Under the pieces are notes generated by a model. It saw only the letters and a list, made by a program, of their open reading frames with translations. It did no database searches and had not been told where the DNA came from. Both the position numbers and the translations under genes were made by a program. A stretch of 7,985 bases of DNA from CAKPSH01 sp964634355. GTDB lineage: Bacteria; Bacillota; Clostridia; TANB77; CAG-508. Positions 1 through 5,971 of the stretch are shown in pieces; position 1 is the stretch's first letter, and every line of letters begins with the position of its first letter. Location: contig CAZWIF010000055.1 in the NCBI GenBank assembly GCA_964634355.1, positions 1 through 7,985 on the forward strand. Direction: 5' to 3'.

Positions 1-1438
1 TATATTCCTTAAATTCATAATCAAATGATGCATATCCTTTTGTTTTAGATTTTAAATTATCAAAGAAATCATATATTATTTCATTTAATGGCATATCATA
101 TATCAATGTTACTCTATTTTCGTCCAAATATTTCATATCAATATATACCCCTCGTCTATCTTGACATATCTGCATTAAATTTCCTACATATTCTTTTGGA
201 GTATAAATCTCAGCCTTTACAATAGGCTCTTCTATATAGGAAATCTGCTGTTGAGGTGGTAACTCTGTTGGATTATATAAGTCTATCACTGTGCCATCTG
301 TTTTATGTACTTTATATATAACAGAAGGAGCAGTTGTAATTAATCCTAAGTCAAATTCTCTATCAAGCCTTTCCTGAATTATTTCCAAATGTAATAGTCC
401 TAAAAATCCACATCTAAATCCAAAACCTAATGCTGCTGATGTCTCTGGTTCATATTGTAGAGCTGCATCATTTAGTTTTAGTTTTTCAAGTGCAACTTTT
501 AAATTTTCATATTGGCTTCCATCCATTGGATATATTCCACAGTAAACCATAGGATTTACTTTCTTATATCCTGGTAGTGCCTCATCTGCTGGATTTGAAT
601 TAACAGTAATAGTATCACCAACATGAATATCTTCTAAATTCTTTATACTCGCAGCAATATATCCAACTTCTCCCGCTTTTATCTCATCCGTTGGTACATA
701 TGTACCTGGTTCAAAATATCCTACTTCTGTTACTGTAAATACTTTATTTGCCTTCATAAGTCTAATTTCATCGTCAACTTTTACTGTTCCATCAAAAACT
801 CTTACATAGGCAATTGCACCTTTATAATTATCATAATATGAGTCAAATATTAAGCACTTTACAGGAGAATTTTCATTTCCATCTGGTGCTGGTATGTCTC
901 TTACTATTCTCTCTAATACCTCTTCAACATTTAAACCAGTCTTTGCTGAAATACAAGGTGCACTTTGAGCCTCTATTCCTATTATATCCTCTATTTCTTT
1001 TTTTACCTCATCAGGTCTTGCATTTGGTAAATCCACTTTATTTATTACTGGTATAATTTCAAGATTATTATCTATTGCAAGATAAACATTAGCTAATGTT
1101 TGTGCCTCTACACCTTGAGAAGCATCCACTACCAGTACAGCACCATCACATGCTGCAAGACTTCTTGATACTTCATAATTGAAATCAACATGCCCAGGTG
1201 TATCTATTAAATTAAAAATATAATCTTCTCCATTCTTTGCCTTATAAACCATTCTAACAGCTTGTGACTTTATTGTAATACCACGTTCTTTCTCAATTTC
1301 CATGTTATCTAAAACTTGTTCCTGCATTTCACGTTTTGAAAGAACTCCTGTCATTTCAATTATCCTGTCTGATAATGTTGACTTTCCGTGATCTATATGT
1401 GCAATAATACTAAAATTTCTAATATGATTTTTATCCAT
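1..1438 (-). CDS. lepA: Elongation factor 4 (LepA), 3'-truncated by window edge
   Basis: Ribosome-associated translational GTPase LepA/EF4, a cytoplasmic factor that binds ribosomes and is thought to act in back-translocation or initiation/assembly quality control. The first 479 residues are visible. G motifs are all present: G1 AHIDHGKST (residues 13-21), G2 RGIT (52-55), G3 DTPGH (79-83), G4 NKVD (133-136) and G5 SAK (164-166). Domain II follows, then the LepA-typical stretch containing GFRCGFLGLLH, which separates it from EF-G and from TypA. The family is usually about 600 residues, so roughly 120 C-terminal residues, including the LepA-specific C-terminal domain, lie beyond base 1. The ATG at 1438 gives the canonical N-terminus MDKNHIRNFSIIAHIDHG and has an AGAAGGG ribosome site (1446-1452) 7 bases upstream. 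It has its own promoter, so it need not depend on the upstream genes. No frameshift was seen in the visible part. Confidence 0.97.
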   Translation of the reverse strand, partial: MDKNHIRNFSIIAHIDHGKSTLSDRIIEMTGVLSKREMQEQVLDNMEIEKERGITIKSQAVRMVYKAKNGEDYIFNLIDTPGHVDFNYEVSRSLAACDGAVLVVDASQGVEAQTLANVYLAIDNNLEIIPVINKVDLPNARPDEVKKEIEDIIGIEAQSAPCISAKTGLNVEEVLERIVRDIPAPDGNENSPVKCLIFDSYYDNYKGAIAYVRVFDGTVKVDDEIRLMKANKVFTVTEVGYFEPGTYVPTDEIKAGEVGYIAASIKNLEDIHVGDTITVNSNPADEALPGYKKVNPMVYCGIYPMDGSQYENLKVALEKLKLNDAALQYEPETSAALGFGFRCGFLGLLHLEIIQERLDREFDLGLITTAPSVIYKVHKTDGTVIDLYNPTELPPQQQISYIEEPIVKAEIYTPKEYVGNLMQICQDRRGVYIDMKYLDENRVTLIYDMPLNEIIYDFFDNLKSKTKGYASFDYEFKEY

Positions 1439-1469
1439 TGCCTTTCCCTTCTCATTTCATTATTTTTAT

Positions 1470-1499
1470 ATTTTAACATATTAGCTATTTATTTTTCAA
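1470..1499 (-). promoter_or_regulatory. Sigma-A-type promoter for lepA
   Basis: On the minus strand, a -35 TTGAAA (1494-1499) and a -10 TAAAAT (1470-1475) are separated by 18 bases. A TG one base upstream of the -10 makes it an extended -10. Each hexamer matches consensus at five of six positions. The predicted start of transcription is near 1463, giving a leader of about 25 bases that contains the lepA ribosome site. The -35 begins only 6 bases past the end of the upstream gene. AT-rich DNA yields chance matches, but spacing, extended -10 and placement all agree. Confidence 0.6.
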
Positions 1500-1505
1500 T
1501 ATTTA

Positions 1506-2594
1506 TTAATAATAATCTCTTTCTTCATCATCTTCTCCTAGTCCTAGTATTTCCCCTAGTTCTGTTTTTCCTTTTGTTTCTTTTCCTTCTTCAATTTTTC
1601 TAAGTTTTCTTTTTAAAATCCCAAAAGTTCCTCTAACTCCTATGTTTAATCCTTGTCCTTCAAAAGCCTTCAATTCTTCTAATGAGACGCTTATCATTTG
1701 TCTTTTTGTCCTTGAATAAATATATGTGGAGAAATTTTCTTCTCCTCCTTCATTATTATATGTAAATGCAAGTATCGTAAGTCTATCTGTTCCATCCTTT
1801 TCTATCCAACATGGCATCATTGCTACTCTTTCCATATATTCTATTCCTATTGGTGTAACCAAATTTTGTCTTGTATGATTTTTTAGACGAATATTCATAA
1901 CTTTTGCATAAAATTTATAAGTTTCTACTATTGATAGTGTCTTATGTGCCTTATCTATTAATACCTTATCGCTAAAAACATCATCAACAATTTCTTCAAT
2001 TGACCTTTCTTCTTCTTCATCCTTATCTGCTTTCCTTGAACAATAATCATCCGTGTATTCTTTTCTTTTTCCTAAATAATTTATATTTCTCATTATATTT
2101 TCAATTTCATCAGAAGTTAATGTTGATAAAATGCCTTCTTGTTCAACACTTGCAGTTCCAAAATGCTCCCAATGACATCCAGTTTGTATATTTTTAAGAT
2201 CTTCTTCAATATCACACTTTATATATCTTCCATCTTTCAATTTTACTACTGGAAACACATGTGTCCCAGTTATTGGTGAACCCATTATTTCTTTACTTGG
2301 TACTTTATCTCCACCAATGTAATAAACATCTAATCCCATTTCAGTTGCAATATAATCAAATAACTTACTCAATGTCACACATATTAATTTCCTTTTATTT
2401 TGTAATTCTAGATTCTCTATATTAATTGATAACCTGTATATCTTTTTTCTTGTTTCTCGATCTCCCCAGTAATAATGTTCTGAAAATCCCCTATCTTCAG
2501 CAATTTTCATCATTATAAATGCAGCCATAGTTTGTTCATCACAATTTTCAGGCATTTCATTTCTTATTTTTTCTAATAATTGTCTTCTATCCAT
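1506..2594 (-). CDS. Transglutaminase-like (papain-fold) cysteine enzyme, uncharacterised
   Basis: I do not recognise this as a named gene. Counting from the ATG at 2600, the first half shows the transglutaminase-like core layout. A Cys sits at a helix start (LICVTLSKLFDYI, C74), a His in a strand (THVFPVVKLKDGRYI, H114) and an Asp at the end of the next strand (KCDIEEDL, D130). The His-to-Asp spacing of 16 is what this superfamily normally shows. The preceding segment (about residues 22-58) resembles the helical lead-in seen in bacterial proteins of this type. After a charged linker (about 180-205, rich in D/E/K) comes a C-terminal region of unknown fold (about 205-330) and a highly charged tail. 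There is no signal peptide or membrane helix, so it is probably cytoplasmic. It starts 22 bases after the uvrB stop, so co-transcription is likely. The start at 2594 is preferred over 2600 on ribosome-site spacing. Substrate and reaction (proteolysis, deamidation or crosslinking) cannot be told; the fold call is inference from motif spacing. Confidence 0.62.
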   Translation of the reverse strand: MDRRQLLEKIRNEMPENCDEQTMAAFIMMKIAEDRGFSEHYYWGDRETRKKIYRLSINIENLELQNKRKLICVTLSKLFDYIATEMGLDVYYIGGDKVPSKEIMGSPITGTHVFPVVKLKDGRYIKCDIEEDLKNIQTGCHWEHFGTASVEQEGILSTLTSDEIENIMRNINYLGKRKEYTDDYCSRKADKDEEEERSIEEIVDDVFSDKVLIDKAHKTLSIVETYKFYAKVMNIRLKNHTRQNLVTPIGIEYMERVAMMPCWIEKDGTDRLTILAFTYNNEGGEENFSTYIYSRTKRQMISVSLEELKAFEGQGLNIGVRGTFGILKRKLRKIEEGKETKGKTELGEILGLGEDDEERDYY

Positions 2595-2602
2595 TTTCAT
2601 CG

Positions 2603-2607
2603 CCTCT
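2603..2607 (-). promoter_or_regulatory. Ribosome binding site deciding the start of the transglutaminase-like gene
   Basis: The minus strand reads AGAGG followed by CG, ATG, AAA, ATG. The first ATG (2600) is only 2 bases from the site, while the second (2594) is 8 bases away, the usual distance. The second ATG is therefore the likelier start, giving 362 rather than 364 residues. Confidence 0.5.
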
Positions 2608-2616
2608 GTTTTTATA

Positions 2617-3099
2617 TTAATTCATCTTTTCCAATTCTTTTATAGTATCTCTTATTTCGGCAGCTTTTTCAAATTCCATTTCAGCAGCATATTTAAGCAT
2701 CTCATCTGTAAGCTTGTTAATAACGTCTTCAATGCTTTCATCTTTACTAATATCATATTTTGTCTCTGCTTCTTGTATTATACTAGCTTTGATAGCTTCT
2801 CTAACAGATTTTTGAATTGTTTTTGGTATAATGCCATTCTTTTCATTATAATCTGCCTGTATACTCCTTCTTCTATTTGTTTCAGATATAGCCTTTTCCA
2901 TTGATTCTGTTAATTCATCCGCATACATAATTACTTTTCCTTCTGTATTTCTAGCAGCACGTCCTATTGTTTGAATTAGAGATCTCTCTGAACGTAAGAA
3001 ACCTTCCTTGTCTGCGTCCAAAATAGCAACAAGAGAAACTTCCGGTATATCCAAACCTTCCCTTAATAAATTTATTCCAACTAATACATCAAATTCTCC
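2617..3099 (-). CDS. uvrB: UvrB C-terminal fragment (after the frameshift)
   Basis: Read from 3099 this frame gives 160 residues beginning [17 protein letters not shown]. It includes helicase motifs V and VI ([19 protein letters not shown] and QTIGRAARN with its arginines) and the UvrB-specific block around [18 protein letters not shown]. The C-terminal UVR domain ([20 protein letters not shown]) is the coiled-coil that contacts UvrC. The only plausible independent start is a TTG at 3054 inside a conserved motif, with no reason to think it is used. It should be read as the tail of the gene upstream. It ends in TAA, 22 bases before the next gene's preferred start. Confidence 0.9.
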   Translation of the reverse strand, partial: [160 protein letters not shown]

Positions 3100-4573
3100 G
3101 TAATCTTAAATCTCTAATAATCTCCATTCTTTCCAATGCTTTAATATCTGAATGCATATATCTTACTCTAATATTAATTCCTGATAAATATGATGTTAAA
3201 TCTTCTGCCATCTTCTTTGTCAATGTTGTAACAAGAACTCTTTCGTTTTTTTCAACTCTTTGATGTATTTGCCCAACTAAATCATCAATCTGATTTTCAA
3301 CTGGTCTAACTTCTATATTAGGATCTAATAATCCAGTAGGTCTAATAATTTGTTCAACCACATTCTCTTTAGAGTGTTCTCTTTCATAATCAGCTGGAGT
3401 AGCCGATACAAATATAACTTGGTTAATCCTATCTTCAAATTCATTAAACTTAAGTGGTCTATTATCCAACGCAGAAGGCAATCTAAATCCATATTTTATA
3501 AGATTTTCTTTACGAGATCTATCTCCGTTAAACATACCTCTAACTTGTGGAATTGTAGCATGCGACTCATCAACTAAAAGCAGAAAATCTTTAGGTAAAT
3601 AGTCGAATAAAGTAAAAGGAGCGGAACCAGGAGCACGTCCACTTATATGTCTTGAATAATTTTCGATTCCTTGGCAAAAACCAGTTTCCTTCATCATCTC
3701 AATATCGAAATTAGTTCTTTCTTCAATTCTCTGTGCTTCGATTAATTTATCACGCTCCTTAAAATATTTGATTCTTTCTTTCAACTCCTCTTCTATCGTC
3801 ACAATAGCTCTATCTAATTTTTCTTTCTCTGTTACATAATGTGAGTTAGGGAATATCATAATATGCTTTCTCAAAGCAACTACCTTGCCTGTTAGTGGGT
3901 TTATCTCATTTATCTTATCAATCTCATCTCCCCAGAACTCTACTCTAATTGCACTCTCACTTTGGTCTGAAGGATAAATCTCTAAAATGTCCCCCTTCGC
4001 TCTAAAAGTACCTCTCTTGAAATCTATTTCATTTCTAGTATATTGCATATTAATTAATTTTCGCATTACTTCATCTCTTGATTTACTCATCCCTGGTCTT
4101 AAGGAAACAATCATGTTCTCATAATCAATAGGGTCACCCAAACCATATATACAAGAAACAGAGGAAACAATAATAACATCTCTTCTTTCAAAAAGGGCAG
4201 CAGTAGCTGAATGTCTTAGTTTATCAAGCTCATCATTGATACTCGCATCTTTTTCAATATAAGTATCACTAGAAGCAATATATGCTTCTGGTTGATAATA
4301 ATCATAATAACTAACAAAATACTCTACCGCATTCTCTGGAAAAAACTCCTTGAACTCTGAATACAACTGTCCAGCTAGTGTTTTATTATGTGCTAGAACA
4401 AGAGTTGGCTTTTGGACTTTTTCAATAATATTTGCCATTGTAAAAGTTTTTCCTGAACCTGTAACACCTAGCAAAGTTTGAAATTTTTTACCTTCTTTTA
4501 TTCCATTGCTCAAATATTCAATTGCCTGTGGTTGGTCGCCAGTAGGTTTATATTCTGAATGTAGTTTGAACAT
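3089..4573 (-). CDS. uvrB: UvrB N-terminal fragment (before the frameshift)
   Basis: This 494-residue open frame carries most of UvrB. It has Walker A GVTGSGKT (residues 36-43) and the damage-probing beta-hairpin region (about 89-123, with YYDYYQPEAYI and KLRHSATAALFERRD). Then come the UvrA-interacting domain 2 region, the SGRAPGSAPFTLFDYLPKDF block (311-330), Walker B LLLVDESH (331-338) and the FVSATPA helicase motif (388-394). The second RecA-like domain opens with VLVTTLTKKMAEDLTSYL. Residues 1-491 align with the family and the last three (RRI) are out-of-frame read-through before TGA. The fragment lacks the arginine-finger motif VI, so ATP hydrolysis would be expected to fail if this is the real product. 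Confidence 0.93.
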   Translation of the reverse strand: MFKLHSEYKPTGDQPQAIEYLSNGIKEGKKFQTLLGVTGSGKTFTMANIIEKVQKPTLVLAHNKTLAGQLYSEFKEFFPENAVEYFVSYYDYYQPEAYIASSDTYIEKDASINDELDKLRHSATAALFERRDVIIVSSVSCIYGLGDPIDYENMIVSLRPGMSKSRDEVMRKLINMQYTRNEIDFKRGTFRAKGDILEIYPSDQSESAIRVEFWGDEIDKINEINPLTGKVVALRKHIMIFPNSHYVTEKEKLDRAIVTIEEELKERIKYFKERDKLIEAQRIEERTNFDIEMMKETGFCQGIENYSRHISGRAPGSAPFTLFDYLPKDFLLLVDESHATIPQVRGMFNGDRSRKENLIKYGFRLPSALDNRPLKFNEFEDRINQVIFVSATPADYEREHSKENVVEQIIRPTGLLDPNIEVRPVENQIDDLVGQIHQRVEKNERVLVTTLTKKMAEDLTSYLSGINIRVRYMHSDIKALERMEIIRDLRLRRI

Positions 4574-4714
4574 TTCTCCTCCCTTTCTAGATTTATCATC
4601 CTCATGTTTGAATATCTTTATTTTCTCCTTGTTTTTTCCTTTCCATGTCTCTATTAATCAGTATTGCTCATTTTGAGTTTAAGTTATTGCTTTATTCTCG
4701 CTCTTATCTTTTTA
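4574..4714 (-). other. Intergenic region upstream of uvrB
   Basis: This 141-base AT-rich gap follows the ZIP transporter stop and leads into uvrB. Apart from the uvrB ribosome site at its end I see little. The minus strand contains no TTG at all, so no good -35 hexamer. There is no GC hairpin with a T-run that would end the transporter transcript, and no LexA-like operator. The only dyad is a weak 4-base-pair one (CTCAAAATGAG). uvrB may use a poor -35 promoter here or read-through from upstream. Confidence 0.5.
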
Positions 4715-5491
4715 TTATCCTAATGCTACATCTAAAATCATCATAACTACAAACCCTATAGCAACTCCTATTGTTCCTATATTGGAATGTTCTCCTGCTT
4801 GAGATTCTGGTATTAATTCCTCAACTACTACATAAATCATTGCACCTGCTGCAAATGATAATAAATATGGAAGTATTACTAGTACTGCGTTTGTGAGTAA
4901 TAGTGTTATTATTGCTGCTATCGGCTCAACTATTCCTGATAAAGTTCCATATAAAAATGCTCTCGGCTTTGTCACTCCCTCGCTTTTTAATGGCATTGAA
5001 ATAATTGCCCCTTCTGGGAAATTTTGTATTGCAATTCCTATTGCTAAAACCAATGCTCCTGCCATTGTGATTCCTGAATTTCCTACTAAAGCTCCTGCAA
5101 GTGCAACACCTACTGCCATTCCCTCCGGTACATTATGAATTGTCACTGCTAGTACCATCATTGTTGTCTTCTTTAGCGTTGACTTAATTCCTTCTGGTTT
5201 CTCGCTTTCTAAATGCAAGTGTGGCACCAAACTATCTAATACTAATAAGAATACTATTCCTAGCAAAAAGCCAACCGCTGCTGGCACCCATGCAACTTTT
5301 CCTTGCTCCTCTGCCATATCAATTGATGGAATAATCAAAGACCAAATTGATGCTGCTACCATTACTCCTGATGCAAACCCTAATAACACTTTTTCTAGCT
5401 TTTTATCCATTTCGTTCTTCATAAAAAATACCATTGCAGAACCTAATGTCGTTCCTAAAAATGGTATCAATAATCCAATAATTAATTGCAT
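4715..5491 (-). CDS. ZIP family divalent metal transporter (ZupT/GufA-like)
   Basis: Inner-membrane carrier that moves Zn2+ or related divalent metals toward the cytoplasm. The 258 residues form about eight hydrophobic segments, as expected for bacterial ZIPs. The paired metal-site motifs are visible: IHNVPEGMAVG (residues 118-128; H119, N120, E123) in the fourth helix and IQNFPEGAIIS (155-165; Q156, N157, E160) in the fifth. They are followed by SGIVEP (E189) and EELIPE (224-229). A short loop with HLHLESE (91-97) after the third helix replaces the long His-rich loop of eukaryotic ZIPs. The ATG at 5491 is the only in-frame choice because TGA and TAA lie just upstream. Its AAAGG site is 13 bases away, which is long. 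It appears to be a single-gene transcript from its own promoter. Metal specificity (Zn, Fe, Mn) cannot be read from the sequence, so no symbol is given. Confidence 0.92.
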   Translation of the reverse strand: MQLIIGLLIPFLGTTLGSAMVFFMKNEMDKKLEKVLLGFASGVMVAASIWSLIIPSIDMAEEQGKVAWVPAAVGFLLGIVFLLVLDSLVPHLHLESEKPEGIKSTLKKTTMMVLAVTIHNVPEGMAVGVALAGALVGNSGITMAGALVLAIGIAIQNFPEGAIISMPLKSEGVTKPRAFLYGTLSGIVEPIAAIITLLLTNAVLVILPYLLSFAAGAMIYVVVEELIPESQAGEHSNIGTIGVAIGFVVMMILDVALG

Positions 5492-5526
5492 TTTTTATCA
5501 TTTACCTTTCTATTTATCTTTTATTT

Positions 5527-5567
5527 TATTATTTTTAATTTTATAATAAATATTATTTTTAATTTTA
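5527..5567. repeat. 17-base direct repeat, two copies, 24-base period
   Basis: The 17-base string TATTATTTTTAATTTTA occurs at 5527-5543 and again at 5551-5567, with seven bases between. The higher-coordinate copy covers the -10 and expected start point of the ZIP transporter promoter, and the other lies in the leader. The composition is almost pure A/T, so this may be local slippage duplication rather than an operator. Confidence 0.5.
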
Positions 5568-5590
5568 ATACAAACCACATTTTGTGTCAA
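5562..5590 (-). promoter_or_regulatory. Near-consensus sigma-A promoter for the ZIP transporter
   Basis: On the minus strand a perfect -35 TTGACA (5585-5590) and a -10 TAAAAT (5562-5567, five of six) are separated by exactly 17 bases. Transcription should start near 5555, leaving an AT-rich leader of about 64 bases before the ATG at 5491. The strength of the match suggests appreciable basal expression. No Fur- or Zur-like operator is recognisable over it. Confidence 0.7.
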
Positions 5591-5607
5591 TTAGAAATTA
5601 TTGTTTC

Positions 5608-5629
5608 GGGTCGCCGAAAACGGCGACCC
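5608..5629. repeat. GC-rich perfect hairpin, REP-like element or terminator stem
   Basis: A 9-base-pair perfect inverted repeat (GGGTCGCCG / CGGCGACCC) closes an AAAA loop on the plus strand, or TTTT on the minus. Eight of nine pairs are G-C in otherwise strongly AT-rich intergenic DNA. It sits 57 bases past the DUF4190-like gene and upstream of the ZIP promoter. Neither strand has a T-run after the stem, so a classical intrinsic terminator is not supported. A weaker GAAA...TTTC dyad adjoins one side (5594-5607) and a GAAATATTTC palindrome lies on the other (5643-5652). It could be a dispersed palindromic repeat, or a hairpin protecting the 3' end of the upstream mRNA. Confidence 0.6.
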
Positions 5630-5685
5630 CTACATTTAATATGAAATATTTCGTGTTTTATATATGATGGACAGATACACCACCA

Positions 5686-5946
5686 TTACATATATTGTGA
5701 AACTAGTATCAATAAAAGAATTCCTATATATATTAGAGCAAACAATGAAAGTCCTACAATTCCAGTTATCATTCCAGCTTTGCCAAGTTTACTTCCTACT
5801 TTCCTTATTGATTTTACTCCGAAGATTATTGCTAATATTCCTGTTGGTAGTGTTATGTACCAAAATAATGCAGTTACAATTGATATTATTCCTAAAACTA
5901 ATGATGCAATGCCCATTCCTGATTTGCTTTTCTCGTTTTCATCCAT
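5686..5946 (-). CDS. DUF4190-like small two-helix membrane protein
   Basis: The 86-residue protein has a short charged, polar N-terminus (MDENEKSKSG) followed by two hydrophobic helices. The first is GIASLVLGIISIVTALFW and runs on to a second hydrophobic stretch (LPTGILAIIFGVKSI); a basic Gly/Lys turn (RKVGSKLGKAG) then leads to MITGIVGLSLFALIYIGILLL. The G-I-A-S-L-V-L-G-I opening and the K-x-G-K-A-G-x-I-x-G-I-V-G block are typical of DUF4190 / small membrane proteins common in Firmicutes and Actinobacteria, whose function is not established. It follows the beta-propeller gene by 25 bases and is probably in its operon. The ATG at 5946 is preferred; a GTG at 5955 would add three residues but lies against the ribosome site. 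Function remains unknown. Confidence 0.75.
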   Translation of the reverse strand: MDENEKSKSGMGIASLVLGIISIVTALFWYITLPTGILAIIFGVKSIRKVGSKLGKAGMITGIVGLSLFALIYIGILLLILVSQYM

Positions 5947-5957
5947 TTTTATCACAT

Positions 5958-5963
5958 TCCTTT
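5958..5963 (-). promoter_or_regulatory. Ribosome binding site deciding the start of the DUF4190-like gene
   Basis: The minus strand reads AAAGGA, 2 bases before a GTG (5955) and 11 before an in-frame ATG (5946). The GTG is too close for normal initiation, so the ATG is favoured, although 11 bases is at the long end. Confidence 0.4.
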
Positions 5964-5971
5964 CATTTCTC

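Larger units (their letters stand above)
2617..4573 (-). pseudogene. uvrB: uvrB, excinuclease ABC subunit B, interrupted by a +1 frameshift
   Basis: UvrB is the DNA-damage-verifying helicase-like subunit of the UvrABC nucleotide excision repair complex. It is loaded by UvrA and recruits UvrC to cut. The whole gene is present but in two frames. The first frame runs through ...MEIIRDLRL and then reads RRI-stop, where the family has [18 protein letters not shown]. Removing one base, the C read on the minus strand at 3100, restores [22 protein letters not shown] and an unbroken product of 651 residues, close to the usual 660-670. Without correction, the product ends at residue 494 and lacks motifs V and VI and the UVR domain, so it should be inactive. 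All other conserved parts are intact, so this is either a very recent mutation or a sequencing/assembly error. A strong GGGAGG ribosome site (4578-4583) precedes the ATG. No LexA-type operator (GAAC-N4-GTTC) is seen upstream, and uvrA is not the next gene. Confidence 0.93.

Noticed and set aside
814..2197. Several short Leu/Phe/His-rich plus-strand open frames (814-1056, 1388-1603, 2000-2197).
   Set aside because: All are antisense to lepA or the transglutaminase-like gene and have no supported homology.
3089..3105. Programmed +1 frameshift in uvrB: the minus strand reads CGG AGA ATT TGA T, with a purine-rich GGAGA just before a TGA, superficially like the prfB recoding site.
   Set aside because: ATT-to-TTT slippage pairs poorly, and the GGAG is closer to the stop than in prfB. 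The product would change the conserved LGEF to LRRI. UvrB is not known to be recoded, so a mutation or sequencing error is simpler.
3350..3577. Plus-strand open frame of 75 codons within uvrB.
   Set aside because: It is antisense to the strongly conserved UvrB domain around Walker B and the SATPA motif.
4603..4660. Possible short leader peptide (MERKKQGENKDIQT) upstream of uvrB.
   Set aside because: Fourteen codons with no clear ribosome site and no attenuator hairpin; expected by chance in A-rich DNA.
4893..5138. Plus-strand open frame of 81 codons inside the ZIP transporter gene.
   Set aside because: It is the antisense shadow of a membrane protein; the Pro/Ala/Ile-rich composition follows from the complementary strand.
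5400..5501. Out-of-frame ATG at 5501, closer to the AAAGG site than the ZIP start, opening a peptide of about 32 codons.
   Set aside because: It overlaps the transporter in another frame and has no recognisable product; probably fortuitous, though it could slightly reduce transporter translation.
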